Assembly (NCBI RefSeq): GCF_958431955.1
Contig: NZ_CAUASN010000019.1
Span: 1 to 51,072 of the forward strand
Length of the DNA: 51,072 nt
DNA from: an uncultured Adlercreutzia sp.
GTDB lineage: Bacteria > Actinomycetota > Coriobacteriia > Coriobacteriales > Eggerthellaceae
Direction: 5' to 3'
The position numbers and the translations under genes are program-made. Below are positions 40,808 to 48,456 of the stretch, in pieces; the first letter of the stretch is position 1, and each line of letters opens with the position of its first letter. The notes below the pieces were generated by a model. The model was not told the origin of the DNA. It worked only from the letters and a program-made list of their open reading frames with translations, and made no database searches.

Positions 40808-41128
40808 TTACTTCTTTTCCCGCCTCTCCAACCAGCGCCTGAAGCTGTTGCCCTCGGCCGTGTTGCGGAACTCGACTATCCGCGTGCCGCCGCCCTTCGA
40901 CAGGTCGTAGATCCTCGCCCGCGTGACGCGCTTGCGCTGGCCGCCCCTGACGTAGAAGGCCTTGTTCGCCCAGCCCTCGCCGAACTCGGCACCCGGATCC
41001 TCGTAGGAGAACTCAGTGCCGCCGCCGAAGCCAGCGTGCCTTAGTTCGAGCCGCCTGCGCGATGCTATGAGCACCAGGGGCTCGCCCCGGTTCCCACGCA
41101 CGAGCCATCGCTTGCTAAAGATTCCCAT
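40808..41128 (-). CDS. Small basic protein of unknown function
   Basis: Predicted 106 residues from the ATG at 41128, chosen because AGAGGA lies about 9 bases upstream; the longer open frame has no signal. It is rich in Arg and Gly with short predicted strands (GEPLVLIASRRRLELRHAG, AFYVRGGQRKRVTRARIYDL, GTRIVEFRNTAEGN), so it is probably a small beta-rich domain with a basic helix at the end (SFRRWLERREKK). No family is recognised. It is the last of three small minus-strand genes between the CRISPR array and tRNA-Ser(TGA). Confidence 0.6.
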   Translation of the reverse strand: MGIFSKRWLVRGNRGEPLVLIASRRRLELRHAGFGGGTEFSYEDPGAEFGEGWANKAFYVRGGQRKRVTRARIYDLSKGGGTRIVEFRNTAEGNSFRRWLERREKK

Positions 41129-41222
41129 GGCTTTGCTTCCTCTCGCTCGAGCGCCGGCCAGAATGCCACCGGCCCGAAACCGCGTCGCGCCAGGACCTCT
41201 CCCGTTCCGACGCCGCATCCCC

Positions 41223-41525
41223 TCAGCATCCGCGATTTCCGAAATCAGGTCTTATTATACGCGCCCCGGGCCTCTCTGGCGGATTCTCCGTCACGGGGAT
41301 CTTCGCCGCCTCAGGGCACTTCTGCGCCATGAAGTACCCGCAGTCGCACCTCCATTTGCCGACGTTCGGGTTCAGCGTCTCCTCGAGACGCAGCCCTCGC
41401 GACCTGCACTTCGGGCAGATCCTCAGCTGCCGCGCTAGCGACTGCAGGTAGGGGTTAAGCCGCGCCGTTTCCGTTCGCGTTTCCGTTTGCGCGCCAGCCA
41501 GAATGTCGTCGCTCAGAAACAACAT
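41223..41525 (-). CDS. Small zinc-ribbon protein
   Basis: Predicted 100 residues. Cysteines C37-P-K-C40 and C60-D-C62, with a further Cys at 70, make a likely zinc ribbon (ICPKCRSRGLRLEE, WRCDCGYF). The region before it is a polar helix (LNPYLQSLARQL). AGGG lies about 7 bases before the start. A DNA- or RNA-binding or adaptor role is plausible from the zinc site but not shown. It stands between the two other orphan genes, 27 and 94 bases from them. Confidence 0.6.
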   Translation of the reverse strand: MLFLSDDILAGAQTETRTETARLNPYLQSLARQLRICPKCRSRGLRLEETLNPNVGKWRCDCGYFMAQKCPEAAKIPVTENPPERPGARIIRPDFGNRGC

Positions 41526-41552
41526 ATCGTCGCCCTGGATCTTGCCGTTTTG

Positions 41553-41837
41553 CTAGGCCGCGAGCGCGGCCGCCAGGAACTCGTCGCAGGGCGCCAGGTC
41601 GTAGTGCTCCACGTGGTAGGTGTCCCGCGAGGTCCAGGAGAAGGTGCCGTCATCGAACGCGAGGTAGCTGATGCCGACCTTCATCTCGCCAGTCACTGCA
41701 TCGTCGAAGAACCCTGCGGCTACGGCGTCGTAATGGAAGGATCGCATATAGGACAGCAGGGCCTCCTTCTCGCCCGGTTTGTAGTCGCGGGTTACGAGGT
41801 CGTTCTTGCTCTCGTACTCTGCGAATGCGTCGGTCAT
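41553..41837 (-). CDS. Small acidic protein of unknown function
   Basis: Predicted 94 residues, start at 41837 with AAGGAGG 5 bases upstream. It is acidic with many aromatic residues (YESKNDLVTRDYKPGEKEAL, RSFHYDAVAAGFFDD, GISYLAFDDGTFSWTSRDTY, VEHYDLAPCDEFLAA), a mixed alpha/beta pattern and no membrane segment. The start overlaps the TGA of an upstream frame as ATGA, which implies that a larger gene once preceded it. No family is recognised. Confidence 0.6.
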   Translation of the reverse strand: MTDAFAEYESKNDLVTRDYKPGEKEALLSYMRSFHYDAVAAGFFDDAVTGEMKVGISYLAFDDGTFSWTSRDTYHVEHYDLAPCDEFLAAALAA

Positions 41838-42150
41838 CGCTTCCTCCTTGGCTCGAATTGTACCATGCTTCCAGTGCTCGCGCCCTTCTTCTCTCCGATG
41901 GTGAACGACCCGTCGCCGTAGAGCCACAGCATCCCGCGGGGGCCGTGACGGTCACACCCAACTCGTCGGCGGGCCTCTGGGCAAAACACTCTCCGCGCTC
42001 ATCAGCGCATCCCGTGTAGCACGATAGAAGCCTCACCACGTCGCCGTAGCAATCGTCCCTCGATCTGAGTATGCCCGAGATGAGGCGGACGTCGGCTTTC
42101 CCAAGATAGGGGAGCGACACGAAGGTCTCGCGGGGTTCGAGCGCATAGAT
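41834..42150 (-). pseudogene. Frameshifted gene remnant abutting the CRISPR array
   Basis: Two minus-strand frames look coding in turn. From about 42147 the frame reads ALEPRETFVSLPYLGKADVR on to LLSCYTGCADERGECFAQ. The adjacent frame continues CDRHGPRGMLWLYGDGSFTI to GEKKG and stops with a TGA that overlaps the next gene's ATG. A single indel near 41960-42000 would join them. There is no start codon with a ribosome site: the first frame runs straight out of the last CRISPR repeat at 42154. This looks like a broken gene whose 5' end was lost where the array now ends. No homology is recognised. Confidence 0.35.
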
Positions 42151-42253
42151 CCCATTTCAATCCACGCTCCCCTTGCAGAGAGCGACTACTCACCCGGTGG
42201 GGCTTGCGCTACTGGCTCACATTTCAATCCACGCTCCCCGTGCGGGGAGCGAC

Positions 42254-43102
42254 GCCCCAGGCCTCCTCGTAGGCGATGTGGTGCTTATTTCAACCCACGC
42301 TCCACCTTCGTGCCGTCGTCGGTTCCGTAGACATTTCAACCCACGCTCCCCATGCGGGGAGCGACCTCATGGTCGACTTCCGCTACGACTCCAAATTCAA
42401 ATTTCAATCCACGCTCCCCTTGCGGGGAGCGACGAGGTGCGTGCACGACACGAACCTGAACCGGTACGTATTTCAATCCACGCTCCCCTTGCGGGGAGCG
42501 ACGCTAACCCGCTGGGGCCTGCGCTACTGGTTCGCATTTCAATCCACGCTCCCCTTGCGGGGAGCGACTCGGCCGTGGTCGCGAAGGAGGAGTAATGGCC
42601 AAATTTCAATCCACGCTCCCCTTGCGGGGAGCGACGATCACTCAGCTTAACGGTTTTCTGCTCGATGAATTTCAATCCACGCTCCCCTTGCGGGGAGCGA
42701 CCCTCTACGTCGCGTACCTGTGCGGGTACCTCGACGAATTTCAATCCACGCTCCCCTTGCGGGGAGCGACCGCCCATGGCCGTCAGCACCTCGGCCTTGT
42801 TGTTATTTCAATCCACGCTCCCCTTGCGGGGAGCGACCCCGTCCCCGTTCTCCCACGACTTCCAGGGCGTATTTCAATCCACGCTCCCCTTGCGGGGAGC
42901 GACGCGACATACGGGCTTTGTTCCACGCCTCCCAATATTTCAATCCACGCTCCCCTTGCGGGGAGCGACTACGGGCGTAGGTGTACCCGATGCGGTTGAC
43001 CAGATTTCAATCCACGCTCCCCTTGCGGGGAGCGACCAAGGCCCGGAAAAGCCGAGTCGGGGAGGTGCGATTTCAATCCACGCTCCCCTTGCGGGGAGCG
43101 AC
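42254..43102. repeat. 849-bp tandem duplication inside the CRISPR array, copy 1
   Basis: Thirteen spacer-repeat units, including the truncated repeat at 42287 and the altered one at 42333. The next 849 bases (43103-43951) are the same. The unit starts directly after one repeat and ends with another, as expected of recombination between repeats. Confidence 0.95.
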
Positions 43103-43951
43103 GCCCCAGGCCTCCTCGTAGGCGATGTGGTGCTTATTTCAACCCACGCTCCACCTTCGTGCCGTCGTCGGTTCCGTAGACATTTCAACCCACGCTCCCC
43201 ATGCGGGGAGCGACCTCATGGTCGACTTCCGCTACGACTCCAAATTCAAATTTCAATCCACGCTCCCCTTGCGGGGAGCGACGAGGTGCGTGCACGACAC
43301 GAACCTGAACCGGTACGTATTTCAATCCACGCTCCCCTTGCGGGGAGCGACGCTAACCCGCTGGGGCCTGCGCTACTGGTTCGCATTTCAATCCACGCTC
43401 CCCTTGCGGGGAGCGACTCGGCCGTGGTCGCGAAGGAGGAGTAATGGCCAAATTTCAATCCACGCTCCCCTTGCGGGGAGCGACGATCACTCAGCTTAAC
43501 GGTTTTCTGCTCGATGAATTTCAATCCACGCTCCCCTTGCGGGGAGCGACCCTCTACGTCGCGTACCTGTGCGGGTACCTCGACGAATTTCAATCCACGC
43601 TCCCCTTGCGGGGAGCGACCGCCCATGGCCGTCAGCACCTCGGCCTTGTTGTTATTTCAATCCACGCTCCCCTTGCGGGGAGCGACCCCGTCCCCGTTCT
43701 CCCACGACTTCCAGGGCGTATTTCAATCCACGCTCCCCTTGCGGGGAGCGACGCGACATACGGGCTTTGTTCCACGCCTCCCAATATTTCAATCCACGCT
43801 CCCCTTGCGGGGAGCGACTACGGGCGTAGGTGTACCCGATGCGGTTGACCAGATTTCAATCCACGCTCCCCTTGCGGGGAGCGACCAAGGCCCGGAAAAG
43901 CCGAGTCGGGGAGGTGCGATTTCAATCCACGCTCCCCTTGCGGGGAGCGAC
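43103..43951. repeat. 849-bp tandem duplication inside the CRISPR array, copy 2
   Basis: Second copy, with the truncated repeat at 43136 and the altered one at 43182. I see no difference from copy 1, so the event is recent or is being kept uniform by recombination. Confidence 0.95.
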
Positions 43952-45363
43952 ATCTCCTCGGAGCGCGACCACCCCAGCTCCTTCAATTTCAATCCACGCT
44001 CCCCTTGCGGGGAGCGACGTCTTCTTCCGCTGCGGCCGCGATGACCTATACGCGATTTCAATCCACGCTCCCCTTGCGGGGAGCGACGTAGTAGACAAAG
44101 GACTAATGCCATCAGACAAAATTTCAATCCACGCTCCCCTTGCGGGGAGCGACCGTACTCCGGCCCGAGCCCGGCCACGTAGTCGATATTTCAATCCACG
44201 CTCCCCTTGCGGGGAGCGACTGTCGTTTCGCACGCCCCCGCCGTCCAGCGGGTTATTTCAATCCACGCTCCCCTTGCGGGGAGCGACCACACGCAGGTCT
44301 TCGCCCTCAGGTGGCGCTCAAATTTCAATCCACGCTCCCCTTGCGGGGAGCGACGCGGCTCACCCGTCGCCCTTACGAGCCGAAATGGTAATTTCAATCC
44401 ACGCTCCCCTTGCGGGGAGCGACCTCAACGATATGAGCGATTCCGCGCTCGACGGGAAATTTCAATCCACGCTCCCCTTGCGGGGAGCGACGGCGATCTC
44501 CGAGGCGCTCGCGCGCGCCGGAGAATTTCAATCCACGCTCCCCTTGCGGGGAGCGACGTTGCGTCCCAGCGCATCGGCGATGCGGCCCTGCTTATTTCAA
44601 TCCACGCTCCCCTTGCGGGGAGCGACCTGCTTGTGGTCGACGAGCTGCTTCGACAGGATGATTTCAATCCACGCTCCCCTTGCGGGGAGCGACGCCAATT
44701 TGACCTATGATACCCAGTACACTAACGATTTCAATCCACGCTCCCCTTGCGGGGAGCGACTCCTCGGATATCTGCTTGGCGAGGGGCTTCACAGTATTTC
44801 AATCCACGCTCCCCTTGCGGGGAGCGACCTCCAATTCCCCTGCTGGGTGGCTTCAGAAGCTATTTCAATCCACGCTCCCCTTGCGGGGAGCGACCTCTAA
44901 ATATCTCACGCCGGCGATATAGTCGGCATTTCAATCCACGCTCCCCTTGCGGGGAGCGACGACATACTCCTCGCCCCGTGGAACTTCATTTGGGAATTTC
45001 AATCCACGCTCCCCTTGCGGGGAGCGACTCAGTCTGGGCGAGACGACCACGCTCCAGACTGTATTTCAATCCACGCTCCCCTTGCGGGGAGCGACGTCGG
45101 TGGCTCGACTGCGAAAGGCAGTACCTGATGATTTCAATCCACGCTCCCCTTGCGGGGAGCGACCCAGGCCGCCCATTTCAAGGTAAAACGTATCCCAATT
45201 TCAATCCACGCTCCCCTTGCGGGGAGCGACTGCGTTGGCTGCTCGTCCTGGGCGCGACGGTCATTTCAATCCACGCTCCCCTTGCGGGGAGCGACGTGCT
45301 GAAAAAATCGACTCCCATCGAACACCGATGATTTCAATCCACGCTCCCCTTGCGGGGAGCGAC

Positions 45364-45571
45364 CGCTACATATTGCATTGTTAAGGTGCTTGATGTCAAG
45401 ATATGCCGAAATGCATCCCGCATTGGGTGTATGCCAGTCTCTTGAAAACGTATACCAGGTCTCAAAGTGGTGCGAACCTCACGTAGTTATTCTGAACGCC
45501 CCATGTTCGCACCGTCCGCCCGATCTCATCAGATAAGCCAGCGCCCACCAGGCCGTTGCGCTCGGAACGGA
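45364..45571 (-). promoter_or_regulatory. CRISPR leader
   Basis: About 208 bases between cas2 and the newest repeat. The array-proximal half is AT-richer than its surroundings (TATTGCATTGTTAAGGTGC, TGATGTCAAGATATGCCG). A 9-bp perfect inverted repeat GGTGCGAAC / GTTCGCACC (45469-45477, 45505-45513) lies in the middle and could bind a protein or form a hairpin at the end of the cas transcript. The array promoter should be here, reading leftward; no clear -10/-35 pair stands out. Confidence 0.7.
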
Positions 45572-45859
45572 TCACAGCGAGAGAAAGCCTTCTGCCTCAT
45601 AAGTTTCATGACTGCCGTAATGCTCGACCTTCCCGGCGTAATTGTTGCCCAAATCATAGAAGCGCAGGCTATCATCCTCCCCCATCATGGCAATCAGCTC
45701 TGCTTTTATCTTGACCATTGTGGCAGCATCTGCCACGCATTCAAATACAGAGTTCTGGACGCGCTGCCCATAGTTGACGCAGTGCCTGGCGACTTTCCTC
45801 AACCGCCTTCGACCCTCAGCGGTCTCTGTATTCACGTCGTAGGTAATAACCGTCAGCAT
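45572..45859 (-). CDS. cas2: CRISPR-associated endoribonuclease-like Cas2
   Basis: Spacer-acquisition subunit that forms a complex with Cas1. Predicted 95 residues from the ATG at 45859 (MLTVITYDVNTET), with GGAAG about 8 bases upstream; a Met 5 codons earlier has no signal. The first strand ending in YDV contains the conserved Asp; EGRRRLRKVARHCVNYGQRV and QNSVFECV are typical of type I-C Cas2. It starts 5 bases after the cas1 stop and ends where the leader begins. Confidence 0.95.
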   Translation of the reverse strand: MLTVITYDVNTETAEGRRRLRKVARHCVNYGQRVQNSVFECVADAATMVKIKAELIAMMGEDDSLRFYDLGNNYAGKVEHYGSHETYEAEGFLSL

Positions 45860-45864
45860 TTTGA

Positions 45865-46896
45865 TCACTTCCATAAAAAGGCAGGGTAGTCGTCCAAATC
45901 TCCCCGTATATACTGCGCGAGGAGCAATGCCTGCACGTGAGGAATCAGACCCCTGTCGATTTTCTCCTTTAGATACGGATGGGTTATTTGCTCGCGCTTC
46001 TTCTCTTGCCACACCTCAAAAAGCCTCTTCCTGCCCGCGTCGGCAAGACGCACCTCCCCTGTTTCCAACTCGACGAAATCCTTGCGAGAGACCACCCGAT
46101 TGTTGATGGACGTCACCACAAACCGATCAACCAGCACAGGGCGCAGCTCCTCCATGATATCCAGGGCCAGGGACTCTCGGCCCGGACGATCAACATGCAA
46201 GATCCCGCAGTATGGATCTAGGCCAACTCCCTCGAGCGCCGAAGCACAATCTGTCGCAAGGACACTATAGAAGAGCGAGAGCATGGCGTTCACCCGGTCA
46301 GTGGGCGGCCGCCGATTACGTCCGACAAACCGAAACGACTCCTTGTCGCGCAGGATCATCTCGTCAAATACAGAGAAATAGACCGACGCCGCGTCGCCCT
46401 CAATTCCCCTGAGCGAGGCGACATCCCTGCACTCCTCTATCGCTGCAAGTGCTGCCACTAAACGCCCCGAAGCCCTGCGTACCGCATCGGCTTCGATTCT
46501 CAAACTATGATCACGCACCACTCGCTCAAGCACCCACCGTGAGTTGTATATCTTCCCGATCAGAAAGCGTTTCGCGACACCGAGCGACCACGCCTCCTCA
46601 TCTGCCAAACGATACTGCTGGCGCCTCAGATGTATGTTTCCCTGACATCTGCCATACGATCGTGCCAAAAAGCGCCCCCGCGGGCTGAAAAACGCCAGCG
46701 CAACCCCGCGCTCGGAGCACGCACTCATAAGCTGTGGACTCGCCCCGGGATACGTGAAGCAAAAGATCGACTCAAGCGTATGGAGAGGAATCCGGCCTAT
46801 CTCATCGCCCGATACCCTCGCCACGACATTCTCCCCATCAAGTGCAAGGTAGGCATTTTCAGTAAAGATATAGAGCGTATTGCGAAGGCGCCTCAT
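45865..46896 (-). CDS. cas1: CRISPR-associated integrase Cas1 (type I-C)
   Basis: Metal-dependent integrase that inserts new spacers at the leader end. Predicted 343 residues. Catalytic residues are visible: E166 in GIEGDAAS, H234 in GILHVDRPGRESLALDIMEE, and D246 or E249 in the same stretch. The N-terminal beta domain starts LRNTLYIFTENAYLALDGENV. Its ATG overlaps the cas4 stop as ATGA, and GGGGAAG lies just before it. Codon use and GC are lower than in the core genes to the left, as for the rest of the cas block. Confidence 0.97.
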   Translation of the reverse strand: MRRLRNTLYIFTENAYLALDGENVVARVSGDEIGRIPLHTLESIFCFTYPGASPQLMSACSERGVALAFFSPRGRFLARSYGRCQGNIHLRRQQYRLADEEAWSLGVAKRFLIGKIYNSRWVLERVVRDHSLRIEADAVRRASGRLVAALAAIEECRDVASLRGIEGDAASVYFSVFDEMILRDKESFRFVGRNRRPPTDRVNAMLSLFYSVLATDCASALEGVGLDPYCGILHVDRPGRESLALDIMEELRPVLVDRFVVTSINNRVVSRKDFVELETGEVRLADAGRKRLFEVWQEKKREQITHPYLKEKIDRGLIPHVQALLLAQYIRGDLDDYPAFLWK

Positions 46897-47555
46897 AGCA
46901 CTTCCCCGATTCGTCGCTGGTAGTAGTCATCCACACTTTCCCGCTTTGCCGTAGCGGGCAGACACGCGTCCTTGATCGAGCACGATCGGCACGAGGGCCG
47001 CGGCCGTGCCTTGGGAATATGTTTCCGGGAGAAGAGCCGATGCATCTCTCGAGCGCATCGTTGCGTCTCCTCGCGCAGTGCGCTATCGAGAATAACTCGT
47101 TCGCGCGATCTCGTCTCATGGTAGTAGAGGCACGCTTCGCCTATATCACAGCACAGCATCTCCTCAAGTGCCATAGCCTGGGCGCACAGCTGCAACCGAT
47201 CGGCATCGATCGACTTTCTGTGCCCTCGCTTATACTCTATAGGGAAAACACTCCACAGCCCTTCCTCGCCAGCCAGGGTCACACCGCTTTCCGTTTGAAC
47301 GAGCTCGACAACATCACATTGCCCAGCAAGTCCTAGGCGCCGAGAGCAGACATTCACGCAACGCAGCTCGATGGTATCGCCGCGCCGCTCCCGAAGGGAG
47401 GCATCGTGAGCACGCTTATGCACGATGCCTCCCTGGACAGTCAGGGCGTTCTCTGCCCAATCCCGAGCCACATGAATGAGAGCCCATTGCCTCGGGCAGA
47501 ACGAATAGTGCTGGATGCCGGAAAGGGGCAGCAGCTCATCGTCTTCATAAGCCAT
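46893..47555 (-). CDS. cas4: CRISPR-associated exonuclease Cas4
   Basis: RecB-family nuclease that trims and PAM-selects prespacers. Predicted 220 residues. The iron-sulphur cysteines are C20 (SFCPRQW) and C189, C192, C198 (PSCRSCSIKDAC). The nuclease core shows H50, D81 (GQCDVVEL), E107 and K109 (PIEYKRG). It starts 3 bases after the cas7c stop and overlaps cas1 by ATGA. All expected catalytic and cluster residues are present. Confidence 0.96.
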   Translation of the reverse strand: MAYEDDELLPLSGIQHYSFCPRQWALIHVARDWAENALTVQGGIVHKRAHDASLRERRGDTIELRCVNVCSRRLGLAGQCDVVELVQTESGVTLAGEEGLWSVFPIEYKRGHRKSIDADRLQLCAQAMALEEMLCCDIGEACLYYHETRSRERVILDSALREETQRCAREMHRLFSRKHIPKARPRPSCRSCSIKDACLPATAKRESVDDYYQRRIGEVL

Positions 47556-47558
47556 GGG

Positions 47559-48455
47559 CTAGGGAAGTTTTTTCTCTACCGTGATGCCGACGGGAATAGC
47601 CTCCTCGTCCACTGCCGCTCGCTCATAATCGGCAAAAGATCGTGGCGTTTCCACTCCGTCCTTCTTCTTTATGGTAACCGCGTCGAAGAGCTGGTAAGAA
47701 GGCGCGTTACCAAATTCGCTATCGTGTCGGAAGACGATCAGTTCACGCACTGCCATCTTTCCCCGCGCGGCCGAGCGATCAAGGTCGAACATATTGATAA
47801 TAGCCTCCCAGAGCAGCTGCAGGTCCTCTTCGGAGAAGCCCGTCGTTTTCCGGGCAAGGTTGGCAGACACAAATCCTTCGCAACGGTAAAGCCCATAGGG
47901 CACGATATGCTTACGGCCCATCTCGGTGCTCTTCTTCTCGGCATCGGCGTCCGTCGTAATGGCGACGCGCGTGATAGTCACCTCCTGCGGAATGATCGGC
48001 TCGACGCTGCGCGCGAATGTAAGCTGCACCGGCCCACGCACCTGACCGCAATTGAGATTGTCCTTGACAAAGGTGGTCATGACCGCACCGAATGTCCGAA
48101 TGTCGTAGTAGTTCTCGCACATGAAATCGCGTACTTTGATATCGAGCTCGGGATCGTCCTTCCTCAGTTTCTTGATCTCCTTGCTGTCGATACCAAGATG
48201 CTCATAGGCTTTGCGATCGCTCGCATTGAGCGGAATGCTGTCCTTGATATAGATGTCGAATCCCGGCTCGCCTTCCTTGACGGCCTCAACATAATTTCGA
48301 ATCTTGCGCTTCAGGCAGACATCCGTCACCAAGCCGTACCCCTCCTCGGGGTCGACGCGCGGCATATTTCCCGCATCGGGGTCGCCGTTGGGATTGCCGT
48401 TCTCCACATCGAAGTAAACGACGAAATCGTAGCGGTTCTTAATGGGCTCGTTCAT
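47559..48455 (-). CDS. cas7c: Type I-C Cascade backbone protein Cas7c (Csd2)
   Basis: Repeated backbone subunit that coats the crRNA spacer. Predicted 298 residues from the ATG at 48455, preceded by GAGGAGG. The opening RYDFVVYFDVENGNPNGDPD is the hallmark of Csd2, followed by LVTDVCLKRKIRNYV, DIRTFGAVMTT and GPVQLTFARSVEPI (an RRM-type fold). HIVPYGLYRCEGFVSANLA lies in the C-terminal third. The start codon comes one base after the cas8c stop, so translation is coupled. Confidence 0.96.
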   Translation of the reverse strand: MNEPIKNRYDFVVYFDVENGNPNGDPDAGNMPRVDPEEGYGLVTDVCLKRKIRNYVEAVKEGEPGFDIYIKDSIPLNASDRKAYEHLGIDSKEIKKLRKDDPELDIKVRDFMCENYYDIRTFGAVMTTFVKDNLNCGQVRGPVQLTFARSVEPIIPQEVTITRVAITTDADAEKKSTEMGRKHIVPYGLYRCEGFVSANLARKTTGFSEEDLQLLWEAIINMFDLDRSAARGKMAVRELIVFRHDSEFGNAPSYQLFDAVTIKKKDGVETPRSFADYERAAVDEEAIPVGITVEKKLP

Positions 48456-48456
48456 G

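Larger units (their letters stand above)
42154..45363 (-). CRISPR. Type I-C CRISPR array, 49 repeats and 48 spacers
   Basis: Repeat of 33 bases. Read on the minus strand it starts GTCGCTCCCC, has a 7-bp stem GCTCCCC/GGGGAGC and ends GGATTGAAAT, the usual I-C end. Spacers are mostly 32-36 bases. The leader and cas genes are on the right, so the newest repeat is at 45331-45363 and the oldest at 42154-42186. The oldest repeats are degenerate: 42154 (CAGAG for CGGGG), 42221 (one change), 42287 (only 17 bases left) and 42333 (two changes). The block 42254-43102 is repeated exactly at 43103-43951, so 13 spacers occur twice and about 35 are unique. From 43951 to the leader all repeats look identical. 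Confidence 0.99.

Noticed and set aside
42173..45331. Many open frames across the CRISPR array encoding repeated SIHAPLAGSD or NPRSPCGER peptides
   Set aside because: They are translations of the 33-bp repeats in different frames, with lengths set by spacers; no gene is there.
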